NCBI GenBank assembly: GCA_033980235.1
Contig: CM067065.1
Location: 9,625,373 to 9,689,372, forward strand
Direction of reading: 5' to 3'
Source: Diadema setosum
Taxonomy: Eukaryota; Echinodermata; Echinoidea; Diadematoida; Diadematidae
DNA: 64,000 nucleotides
Shown here: piece after piece, positions 11,148 through 23,100 of the stretch
How positions within the stretch are numbered: position 1 is the stretch's first letter
Layout: each line of letters starts with the position of its first letter
Made by a program: the position numbers and the translations under genes
The notes under the pieces: model-generated
Database searches by the model: none
The model's input: only the letters and a program-made list of their open reading frames with translations
Told to the model about the DNA's origin: nothing

Positions 11148-14100
11148 TTTGCAGCTGTAATTTGAGAAAGTTTTGTGTCAAAGTAGTACCTATTGACATA
11201 TCAACAATTTATGTTTGATGCAACATATATTGAAAAACAATGACAAAAACAATAACTTCAAACAACAGTAATACTCAAATGACTTCTTGATGTGTACCCA
11301 AATGATATTTAATTGAATAAGTGCAAAGCCAGTTCGTAGAACTTTGACTGTACGCACTGCTTGAGCAAAAAATTTTATTTTCTACCAACAGGCAAGTGTT
11401 TTGGTGACAACATGGCAGGGATCGGGGAAGGACTGGTCAGCAACATGAATATGGTTGAAGAAGTGATTGTGGAAACAGGTACGGTAATTTAATCTTTCTT
11501 TAATTTCTGTTTGACAGATAAACTTTGTAATTAATCTCCGTCAAGTGTTGTCAATTGACGGAGATAGGGAAGAGTGTGGTTCAGGTTAAAATTAGGTTGT
11601 TTTCTTTTCCTAAAACTTGATTTGTTTCGCCATAGTTTAGCCTACCATTTGCTGATCAAAATATGTGCCCCCTCTCCCATTCCTTCACAATATGCATTGC
11701 ATCATACAGGAGTTTTGCGTGTGTGTGTGTGTGTGTTTGTATGCCTGTGTGTGTTGAAGGATTATCTTTGACAAATAGGACCAATAAACGAGGGATTGCA
11801 TGATATGCATATGCTCACTGGGCGTGTACTTGAGGTGTAAGGTTAAAGGGTGTGTACAGTTCTGGTCGAGGTGAGGATTTAGCTTTTAACGTTTGCAAGA
11901 TATTCAGAAACCACTCTATGAGATGTCAAAGAGCATGCAATTCTAAGGGGTATCAAAAGTTTATTTGATGAAAATTGGTTTTGGAATGGCTGAGATATCC
12001 AAAAACAAGGTGAAACAAAGTGATCCTAATAAAGTTGTGGCCTTTTGCCTTTTATTATTATCACATTTTTGGATACTTTTATCTCATCCATGTGAAAACC
12101 AATTTTTGTCAAATAAATGTTGAATCCTTTTTGAAATTACATCTTCTTTCATATTTCATGAGAGGTTTCTCATTATCTCATTTAAGAGCATGAATTAAAA
12201 ACATGAATCCCCACCTCAACAAGTACTGTACAGTCCCTTTAATACAATAATGTTGGGATTGCCTGCAAAGTTGGGTAGGTGCCAGAGTGCTGAGTGGTCT
12301 TGACTGAATTTGTGTCTGCACGTTTCTTCCTGATTCTCGCTCATTTCTTCAGTAATGCCAGGCGACAGCTTCGCCTTTCCAGAAATGATGGAGAGTGGTG
12401 TTGCCATGGAGGCGGGCGGAGCCGGGGAGATACAGCTGCAGCTGGTAGAGCATCCAAAGGATAGGATCCAAGTGACTAATAGAGACATAATTCAGATCGT
12501 GGATCAGACTGGTAAATCTTCCCATCTCTGTCGCTTCCTGCCATGTCGTGTTTGTGGTATCCCAACATTTGGCGCAGAAGGAATCACAATGGTAGAGATT
12601 GGTGTTCGACATCATCTTTGTTGGACCTTTAAAAACACTTGTATTTCTATGGGTCTTTAAATAGCAAAGGAATGTGAAGACTTCCTGTCATAGAAGTCAT
12701 ATTTTTGACAAGAAATTATGTATCCTCTGGTTGAAAGAGCTTCATATGATAATACATACGTATTTTGACCTATTTCAGTATGTTTGCATGTTTGCTTTGA
12801 AAAAAAAAAATCATTGTATAAATGGAAATATGATGTAACTTTCTTATGATGATCCAAAGACTACACTATTTGTGAAATAATTGCTTTGTAACATCATTGT
12901 GGGCTGCTTCATATGGTCTCTGTCATGTCATCAAATTACACGTTCAGCAATGCCAACATGTCTGATGTAATGCTCAGTATTTTTTTTTTTAATATAACCC
13001 TAGGTTTTATAGTTCAGTTTTCATGCATTGTATTACTAGGCCTCCTATTTCTATTACAAGGAAGGTGCAAATTTAATTTTTTTCCAGCAAAGATATGCCT
13101 TTCTAGCCCTAAGAGTACTTCAGTGCTGTTCATAAAGCTGGCATCCCTATATGCAATTGGTTATTCTTCATCTTCCCTGTCATCATTCTTATTTGGATGT
13201 CATCCTTGATTTTTATTGCAGGAAATCTTCCTGGAGTCCAAGCAGTGAGCATGGCCGGCGACATGGCTCCAAAACAGCTTCAGATATTAGGTTGGTTCTT
13301 GGTCAGAGGCAGGGACCTCCACCACAGAGGTCAAGTATTTGCTGCTTTGTCTGCTAGCAATCTATTACACACAAAAACAGGAGGTTATTAGGAGGTTTAC
13401 AAAACCGATTGTAATGTTTGAAGAAAATTGTTTTTAACCCTGTATTTAATCTTCCAATAATCTCCACCACAAGGTCAAAGGTCACAGGCAGGGGCCAATG
13501 AATTTTAGGGCCTAATGTTAGGTTTTTTTGGCCCAATGTTAAGTTTTTAGGGCGCATTTAGATGATGGACCATAACTTTTGATTTGTAAGTCTATTTGTG
13601 ACTAAACTTGGATGGTAGATGTACCTTGGGGAGTTAATGGTCACCACAAGGTCAAAGGTCACAGACAGTGGTCAATGAACTTTTAGGGCCCAATGATAAG
13701 TTTTTAAGGCACGTTTCGATTATGGGTCATAACTTTTGATCCATAAGTAGGGTTTCGATTAAACTTAGTTGGTAGATGTCCCTCGGGGAGTTGATGGTCA
13801 TCACAAGGTCAAAGGTCACAGGCAGGGGTCAATGAACTTTTAGGGCCCAATGTTAAATTTTTAGGGCACGTTTCGATTATGGGTCATAACTTTTGATCCA
13901 TAAGTCCGTTTGTGATTAAACTTGGGTGATAGATGTCCCTCAGGGAATTGATGGTCACCACAAGTTGAAAGGTCACAGACAGGAGTCAGTGAACTTTTAG
14001 GGCCCAATGTACTGTGCATTTAATTATGACTCCTAACTTTTTATCTGTAGGTCCATTTGTGAACAAAATGAAAAAAAAGGTGGTGTACATTTGTGGGCAA

Positions 14101-17100
14101 GACACATTACGGCACTTGCTTTGTTTTGAGTGTTTGGTTTCTGCAGTCATGTCATTAAATTACACGTTCAGCAATGCCAACATGTCTGATGTAATGCTCG
14201 GTATTTTTTTTTTTTTTTTTTTTTTAATATAACCCTATTTTTTATAGTTCAGTTTTCATGCATTGTATTAGTAGGCCTCCTATTTCTATTACAAGGAAGG
14301 TGCAACTTTATTTTTTTCCAACAAACATATGCCTTTCCAGGCCTAAGAATACTTCAATGCTCTTTATAAACCTGACATCCCTATAAACAATTGGTTATTC
14401 TCCATCTTCCCTGTCATCATTCTTATGTGGATTTCATCCTTGATTTTTATTGCAGGAAATCTTCCTGGAGTCCAAGCAGTGAGCATGGCCGGCGACATGG
14501 CTCCAAAACAGCTTCAGATATTAGGTTGGTTCTTGGTCATAACTTTTGATCCATAAGTCCGTTTGTGATTAAACTTGGGTGATAGATGTCCCTCAGGGAA
14601 TTGATGGTCACCACAAGTTGAAAGGTCACAAACAGGAGTCAGTGAACTTTTGGGGCCCAATGTACTGTGCATTTAATTATGACTCCTAACTTTTTATCCG
14701 TAGGTCCATTTGTGAACAAAATGAAAGAAAAGGTGTTGTACGTTTGTGGGCGAGACACATTACTGCACTTGCCTTGTTTTGAGTGTTTGATTTCTCTAGT
14801 CATGTCATTAAATTACACGTTCAGCAATGCCAACATGTCTGATGTAATGCTCAGTTTTTTTTTTTTTTTAAATATAACCCTGGGTTTTATAGTTCAGTTT
14901 TCATGCATTGTATTAGTAGGCCTCCTATTTCTATTATAAGGAAGGTGCAAATTTATTTTTTTCCAACAAAGATATGCCTTTCCAGCCCTAAGAATACTTC
15001 AATGCTCTTTATAAAGCTGATATCCCTATAAACAATTGGTTATTCTTCATCTTACCTGTCATCATTCTAATTTGGATGTCATCCTTGATTTTTATTCCAG
15101 GAAATCTTCCTGGAGTCCAAGCAGTGAGCATGGCCGGCGACATGGCTCCAAAACAGCTTCAGATATTAGGTTGGTTCTTGGTCAGAGGCAGGGACCTCCA
15201 CCACAGAGGTCAAGTATTTGCTGCTTCGTCTGCTAGCAATTTATTACACACAAAAACAGGAGGTTATTAGGAGGTTTGCAAAACCGATTGTAATGTTTGA
15301 AGAAAATATATTTGTAACCCTGTATTTCATTCCGAGGCCCCCCTCGATGTTTTGCGCGATGTATCGCAATCGCAAAAAGCTATCGCCGCGACGTTTCATG
15401 ACTTTTTCGGACACGGATCCGAATTACGCATAAATACGTACATGCATGTCAGACCAAAAATTGCTCAAAAACGTTAATTTGTGTACAGTTTCAATGCAAA
15501 CTGTGCTTACAGGCAAATTTTGTAAAAGCATGGTTATTTTGGTGTTTTATTGATTAAAATCAATGAATAACATATTTTCTTGTTCGGAGCGGTGTCGCGG
15601 ACAAATTTCATTGAAAAAACAATGAAAAACATAAAGTCGAAAAAACAGAAATACATAAGAAATTCCAAAAACCGATAAGATTAATAACAGTTTTTTACTA
15701 TATCATAATTTCTTTTATTACATTTGCTAAGGACACTAAAAAGAATATTTACACAAAAAATGTGCCTGTTTTGAGCTTTATTTTGTGATTTATACCAAAT
15801 AGTCTGATTTTATGCATCATCATGCATAAAATTATCATAATTTAGTATAAATGATGATTCTTTGAAAAATTGATTTCATGCTATTTTAGATTACATCATA
15901 GGCAATGTGTGTGCCAATTTTCTTCGCGATCGCGCGGTCGATGGCCGAGATCTACTACCTTGAGCCCCAAATCATGCATTCTTACGGTGACTTTGCCATG
16001 TCATCACCCTTGCTCATTGCAATTTGTTCTAAATTTGGAAAATATTCTTATTCTTCATCCCAATTATCACAAATTCTGAAACTCTGTCCTCAGTATAACT
16101 GATTTATAGTTGTTCAAATGTAAAAATCTGGAAAACATCCGGAGGTCTCCTTTAAGGGCAGATTCTTGAAAAGCAGACCCTAACTTTAAACTTTCAAAAG
16201 ATGCATAACTTAACCCTGTTGTAACCGGGGGGGGGGGGCTGGTGGGGGGGGGGGGGGGAGGAGGGGAGGGGGGGTGTCAAATTGACCCACCCCCTCAACA
16301 TTTCGCGCCACAATTCCGCAACGCGCAAAGATTTTGCCGCGGTGTGTCATGACTTTCTTCATTTAAGTCTCCCGCATATTTTGAGACTAAATTTGCGATG
16401 TCCGCATACACCGTTCTGAAGTTACGCAATGTTTTGCATATGCATGTCAACCCCAAAACAGCTCAAATTCATGATTTTGTGTGCAAATCCAATGCAAATT
16501 GTGTTTTTTTGTCTAATTGATACAAATTAGATTATTTCAACTTTTAACCATTAAAATTAATCAATTCTAATGTAGATCAGCTTGGAAAATTTTGACAAAA
16601 AAAACAATAGAAAACAAAAGGTCGAAAAAATAATAAAATACATTAACAAAACAATACAAAACAAAAGAAACTGATTTTGATTGTGCTATTTTTATGCCTC
16701 CGCTACGAAGTGGCCGGAGGCATTATGTTTTCGGGTCGTCCGTCCGTCCGTCCGTCCGTACGTCCGTCCGTCCGTACGTCCGTCCGTCCGTCCGTACGTC
16801 TGTCCGTACGTCCGTCCGTCCCGTTTTGTTTTTGTCAATATCTCAAGAACCGTGCGGTGGTTTTACATCAAACTTGGTATGAGGGTATATCCTTGGGGGA
16901 TAATACTTTGTGTGGATTTTAGGGTCACAGGGTCAAAGGTCAAAGGTCACAGATTATTTTGTGAAAAAAAAATTGAAATTTCATGTTTTTCTCCATATCT
17001 CGCAAATGGTTCAAGGTATCTTCATGGAACTTAGTATATATGCTTGTACCGATGGGCAGTGATTATCTAGGGAAGTTGGGGGTCATGGGTGAAAGGTCAG

Positions 17101-20100
17101 GGGTCAAAGGTCAGGGGTCAAAGGTCAAGGTCAACTCCTCAAAATATTACTACTTTCCTTAAAATGCAGTATGCCTGAAGGTTTTTTTTTTTTTTTAACT
17201 TAATGTATGGCATGTATTACCCAATATATATTTTTGGGGAAGTTTCTTGCCAAAAGGTCAAAGGTCAAAAGGTAAAAGGTCAAGTGAAAGTGCTAAATTG
17301 CACTTTTTCCTCCACATCTCGAAAGTAACTCAAGGTATCATCATGAAACTTACATATTTATGCATGTTCTACCTAACAGTGATTCTCTGGGGAACTGTGA
17401 GGTCAAAGGTCAAAGACCAGGTTTAGATACTGCTATTTTACCATTTAATACTGAAATGATACTTTTTAAGCCTCCGCCAACGAAGTGGCTGGAAGCATTA
17501 TCTTTTTTTTGCCTCAAAGGTCAAAAGGTCAAAGATCAAGTGAAAGTGCTGAACTAACTTTTTCCTCCATATCTCGGAAGTGGCTCAAGTTATCTTGAAA
17601 CTTAGTACATATTATGCATGTTCTACCTGAAAGTGATTATCTTATGAATTTTAGGGTCAAGGGCCAGATGAAAATGGTAACAATTTACTATTCAGTTCAG
17701 AAATTGCACTTTTTCTCCACACCTGTACCTTGAAAATTACTCAATGCCTAAATGTATGAATGGGTCAAAGTCAAGTTAAAGTCCTTAAATCCCTAGATAC
17801 ATTGTACATGCTCTCCTATTCATCCAATTAAACCTAGGTCAAGGAAGGTGAACAGTCAACACATTTGTGACAAACTTGTCATTTCAATATTTTGCCAATT
17901 TTGTGAAAATGTAATCACACATTGTCCACATGTATTATCTAGACCTATTGGGAAAATCATGCATTATGGCGGAGGCATACCAGTCGCCAAAGCGACATTT
18001 CTAGTTTTATAAGAAAATTGTTCGATATGTCTTGAGGAACTCTGACACAAAAATTTATGAATCCTTCAATCTTTTTAATGGAGTTATAGGTGAAAATGTG
18101 ATTTCATGAGTAAATTTGCATAATTGATTTATTAAAAAATATAAAATCAAATTTTTTCTACTGTATGACGATATAATCTTATAGTTGACATCCGGCTCTA
18201 TGTACAGGCAAAATTTTGCGGCGATCGCGTGATGGGCGGCCGAGATCTGAAGGGGGTTTCAAATTGACCCCCCCCCCCCAGTAAAAACTTGGTCTCAAAT
18301 AGCCCATTTAGAATAGGGTTAATGCAAATGGACTCCCCTAGTCTACCTAAATAGTGGAAAAAAAGCACACACTCTGGAAAAGTGTGAACTATTAAAGAAA
18401 AGAGGCTCAGAAGTAAAGCGGTTATTCGAGTGCTTAATCTTTGCCAAGTCGTGCTAGCTGTGCGATGAAAGAGACATAGCACAGGATGTACAACACCAGA
18501 GCATCAGGAATTGAGGGTTTGTCAGATTAAGCTGAAATTGAGTATCTTCTATGAACACATTCTCTACGTGATCAGTGCCAAATTTCAAAGCGGCAGTGTT
18601 ATCCTTTCAAATGTTATTAGACTTGAAAACGAAGCGTGTGCAAAGGAATTCAAGAGGTGGGAAGGGGCCTGTAAGAGATACCATGTCATTTGACTGAAAA
18701 CACACATCACCATTCATGTTATGATTCTAAACTAAAGAATAATGGAGAAGAAGCATAACTCTTTCAGAAAATATGAAAAACTCAAGATTGACTTGGTTGA
18801 CCCATCCACCTTTTTTTTTTTTTTTTTTTTTTTGAGTCCTCACACAAAATCAAGGGGTGCAACTTTTTGTTCATTTTGTGATGCACAGTCACATATTTAT
18901 GTTTGGCAAGCTTGACTGTAGTGGCCTCTCTGTCTGGTAACATAAAGCATGCAAAGTATCAAAATGCCATGAGCATCTTTTGCATGCTTTATTTGTAATG
19001 TATATTTGTTTTGAAAACTTGCAGGGAAAATACTAGGCGGTAAATTGCACAGTAATTGTGAGTTTCGAAACCAATCTTGAAAAATGAGTCTAACATGACA
19101 ATTTAAATGACTGAGTAAACATAACTAACAAACAGACATAGACTAGATCTGAGTTTCTTTTTGTACACCACATCTTCCTGCAGAGTAGAGCTAAATATTG
19201 CTGATCTTCAAGGTATAAATTGTCTCATTGTATTTGTATTCCTACATGTTGAATTCCACTATACAGTGAACAAGAGAGACCCAAGGAAAACTAAGGTCAA
19301 GGCAAAGCTGAAAACCAAACCTGAGTCTGTCAAGAAGAACAGCCTGGCCATCAAGATTTCCAAGAGACTGACCACGACAATAACCATGAAGGTGGCTGCA
19401 ACAGCCACAAGTATCATCTGCCAGTTCTGCTGGAGGGAGTTCAAGAAAGATCGCCTCTATGAGGTCCATAGGAAGACTCATGCCAAGGAGGATGAGCCGT
19501 ATGTGTGCCGATACTGCAACAGCTGCTTCGAGAAGGACTCGCAGCGGAACAGGCACATGCGAAAAAAGCATGACTACTTGAAGTGCTTGCAGTGTGGCGC
19601 CTCGTTTGACAACAAAGTGTTCTTTGAACGCCACATGCTGATGCACATTGGGCAGCCAATCATGTATGCCTGCAAAGTTTGCGGATCAGCATTCACACGG
19701 AAGGACTACCTAGTCGTACATATGGAACTCCACAAGTCTGAGATGCCTGCTGGCTGGGATCCTGCCAGCATTCTACCTGAAGATAGTGGTGCACCCAAGA
19801 AGAAAGGGACAAAGGTGAAAAGGGGCACACTGTGCTGTCCATGCTGCAATAAAACCTTCAAGACCCTACTGCTACTCCAGAAGCATATTGTTATGCACAA
19901 GCGGAGGTTTAAGTGCCAGTTTTGCCCAAAGCGATTCACGACAAGGATCAGGCAGGATGATCATATGAACGTTCATGCTGAAAATTCTCCACACAAGTCC
20001 CAGAAGGTGTTGGCTGACAAGCACAGCAGAAGTCAGGACAAAAGCCGCCAGAAAATCAGCGAAGCAGGAAAGAATCCAGACCAGTGTGCTGAGTCCATGG

Positions 20101-23100
20101 TGAGGAAACACCAGCTGCCCCACACAGAAGGCAAGATTGAGTGTGACGTGTGCCACAGAAAGTTCGCGCGAAAATACGACATGCGAAAACACAGATTGTG
20201 CCATGGGGGCCAGGAGCACAGGGAGGCAAAGCTTGTGAGGTGTGAAACTTGTGGCAGGGGTTTCCTTAATGCCAGCTGTCTACGTAAGCACCTCAGGGGC
20301 GATGGTTGCAATGCGAACTTCCAATGTGCTTTCTGTGAGCGGCATTTCAGTCGCAAGTCAGATTGCACTGTGCACATGAAGGAACACATGGGTCTATCTG
20401 ATGTAGCTTCCGTAGCAGAGGGCAGTCAAGGTGACAGCGAAAGGGGGAGTGAAGATAGAGGCAGCAAAGAAAAAGAGAGAGAAAAGACAAAGTCGGAGAG
20501 CTATACTTGTCTCATTTGCGGAAAGACCCTTGCCAGTTTTAAATCGCTGACAGGTCACTACAGCACCCATATTGACAAGAAATTGTTCAAGTGTGATATG
20601 TGTGACCAATCTTATGCACAGCGGAGAAATATGAGGAAACACAAACTGAGCCACAATGTGATCAATCTAGCCTGCCGCAAGTGCAACAAGGTGTTCTTGG
20701 ACAAAAATGCTCTACAGAGACACATGGTTATGCATTCGTATGAGAAAAAGTATGTACATGTATGTGATGTGTGTGACAAGGCATTCATTTCAATGGCATT
20801 TCTCAGTCAACACAAGAAATGCCACATAGTCAGGGATACAAGAAAGAAGCCATACCAGTGCAGCGAGTGCGAACATTCTTTTTTGGACCGCAAATCTCTG
20901 AGGAAGCATCTGCTGATTCATGCAAAGGGCGACATATCAAGAATCAGGAACATTGAGTGCGAGGTGTGCCAAAAAATGTTTGTAAGCAGTTACCAAATGC
21001 GAAAACACAGGTTGTCCCACGGGGGCCAGGAACACAAAGAGGAAAGGCTGGTGAGGTGCGAACGATGTGGCAGGGGCTTCCTCAATGCTTTCTTGCTGCG
21101 CCGGCACCAGGGGCATAAGGGTTGCAGGGCGAAATACGTGTGTGCTGTCTGCAAGCAGTACTTCAGTCGTCGAGTCGACCTCACTGACCATATGAAGGAA
21201 CATGATGCCCCTATGGACGGGAAGTGGTTCAGGTGTGATATTTGTGACAAATCATATGTGAGGAAGAAATGTCTAAAAAGACACATGCTCAGCCACAGTG
21301 GAAACAAGCAGGTCTGCCTGGTGTGCAATAAAATATTCTTTAGCGAAGCAGCGCTTAAGAGACACATGATGACACATTCAGGCGAGAAGCCATACGTATG
21401 CAACGTGTGCCCAAAGGCATACGCCACCAAGAGCGGGTACAGATACCATTTGCTTATGCACGCAGGGATACGATCACACAAGTGCCCAATCTGCGACAGA
21501 GCATTCATCATGAAGAATGACCTCACAGAGCACATAAAGATGGTGCACAAAGTATGTGCTGCAGCCAACAAACCAGGAGCATGGAGTTGTCGCATATGTG
21601 ACAAGGAAATAAACAGCAATGCAGAGGTGGTGGAGCACAAGAATTCACACGTGGAGGCTGCTAAAAGAGAAAGAGTGTACACACAAGATGGCAAGCCCTA
21701 CTCCTGCACCTCTTGTGATCGGTCTTTTACCAAGGAAGCCTTTCTTGTGAGACACCTTATGAAGGTTCATGCAGCCGAAAAACCTTTCAAATGCGACGAG
21801 TGTGACAAGTGTTATGCCCACCCACTTTCTCTGCGGCATCACAAGTTGGTTCATGCCGATGCTAGGCCACATCTTTGTGACATCTGCGGGAAGTCTTTCC
21901 TTGATGGTAGCTCCCTGAATAAGCACAAACAAACACATTTGGACCAAAGGATGCATGCCTGTCAACTTTGTGACAAGAGATACAGTGACAAAAAGGGGCT
22001 GTACAGGCATGTGAAAATGAAGCACACTGTAGGCGGCACTACATCAGAAAGCCACCCATGTACGATATGTGGCAAGGTGCTCACTACGCGAGCAGGGTTG
22101 GTGCTGCACCTGAGAATGCACACCGGTGAGAAGCCGTTTAAATGCCAGACGTGTGGTAATGCTTTCGCCAGCAAACAGCAGCTGATCGGTCATACAAGAA
22201 CGCATACTGGAGAAAAACCTTATAGTTGCGAAGAATGTGGCCAGTCCTTTGCACTAAAAAGCACTCTACGGCGACATGCCATTACACACACAGATCTGCG
22301 GCCGTTTGTTTGCAAAATTTGCAACAAGGCTTTCACCGACCCGAGTACGCTTTCCAACCACAACAGAAAACACACTGGGGAGAAGCAACACCAGTGCAAG
22401 GACTGTGGAAAAAAGTTTTGGGCAGCATATAAGCTTGAGAGACATAAGCAAAGCCACCTGAACCGGACTGTTTTTAAGTGTCATGTCTGCAACCAGCCGA
22501 TTTTCGGGCAGAGGAAACTGACAGAGCATCTGAATGTACATGAGAAGGAACAGCAGGTCGTCTCCAAGGCACTAGCAGCAACCAAGACCGAAATGGAGCA
22601 CGTCATAGAGAATGGTGGATCTGGGCAACCTCTGCAGGAGACAGGCAACCTGTTCTCAATCCCAAAGATGGAGGAATTTGCATGTAAGGTGTGTGGGAAA
22701 ACCTACAGCCACAAGAAAAACCTCGTCAGGCATCAGAGGCAGACAGATCATGGGAAAGTATTCGGGAAGATATATCATAGGCCGGCAGCAACCGTGACGG
22801 AAATACAGCACACCATAGAGGATGATGGATCTGGGCCACCTCTGCAGGAGACAGACAACCAATCCTCAACCACAAAGAAGAAGCAATTTGCCTGTAAGTT
22901 GTGTGGGAGAATCTACAGCCACAAGAAAAACCTTCTTAGGCATCAGAGGCAGACAGATCATCGGAAAGTTAGCATTAAGGAATATCAGGCTCTGGCAGCA
23001 ACCATGACAGAAATACAGCACACCATAGAAGATGATGGATCTGGGCGATCTTTGCAGGAGACAGGCAACCAGTCCTCAACCCAAAAGAAGGAGCAATTTG

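Larger units (their letters stand above)
11040..13440 (+). repeat. Right arm of the inverted duplication (partner 3260-4995)
   Basis: Plus-strand counterpart of the gene A exons and introns. It is longer than its partner mainly because of the 392-bp insertion at 11847-12238 and a long poly-T tract at 11111-11144. Confidence 0.8.
13882..15179 (+). repeat. Tandem duplication (653 and 645 bp) carrying the 69-nt exon
   Basis: Unit 1 (13882-14534) and unit 2 (14535-15179) both run from GGTCATAACTTTTGAT through one repeat tail, a T-tract and the 69-nt exon to TTGGTTCTT. The junction lies at GGTCA, which is present both at the end of the unit (GGTCAGAGG) and at its start (GGTCATAAC). Confidence 0.8.
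16692..18004 (+). mobile_element. Non-autonomous Helitron/HINE-like element with (GTCC)n and AGGTCA repeats
   Basis: The 5' end has a hairpin (ATGCCTCCG ... CGGAGGCAT), then a (GTCC)n tract at 16737-16822. Diverged internal repeats follow, built around CTCCATATCTCG, ACTTAGTA and AAAGGTCA. The 3' end has the subterminal complement GGCGGAGGCAT, a hairpin GTCGC-CAAA-GCGAC and then ATTTCTAG. The 3' hairpin followed by CTAG, plus subterminal inverted repeats and central tandem repeats, matches the layout of Helitron-derived HINE/DINE elements. A second 5'-end-like block (GCCTCCGCCAACGAAGTGG) at about 17470 suggests an internal duplication. The family assignment is inference. Confidence 0.55.
16260..18280. 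mobile_element. Interspersed repeat, copy 2, interrupted by a Helitron-like insert
   Basis: The left part (16260-16690) matches the start of copy 1 (CCCCTCAACATTTCGCGCC, then GACTTT and TGCATATGCATGTCA blocks). The right part (18007-18280) carries the end block GGCGATCGCGTGATGGGCGGCCGAGATCT. The 16692-18004 element sits between them. Confidence 0.5.

Noticed and set aside
13465..14030. CRISPR-like spaced repeats
   Set aside because: The ~157-bp units are ordinary diverged tandem repeats in a eukaryotic intron with no short constant repeats or spacers.
16677..17034. Arg/Ser/Pro-rich proteins in three frames (VRPSVRPSV type)
   Set aside because: They are translations of the (GTCC)n microsatellite.
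19161..19266. Extension of the finger ORF upstream to a Met at 19161
   Set aside because: The added residues are intron-like, and a phase-correct acceptor (ACTATACAG) at 19266 fits the gene B exon chain. A 29-nt micro-exon at about 19185-19213 (TTCCTGCAG acceptor) was also considered, but its phase does not fit.
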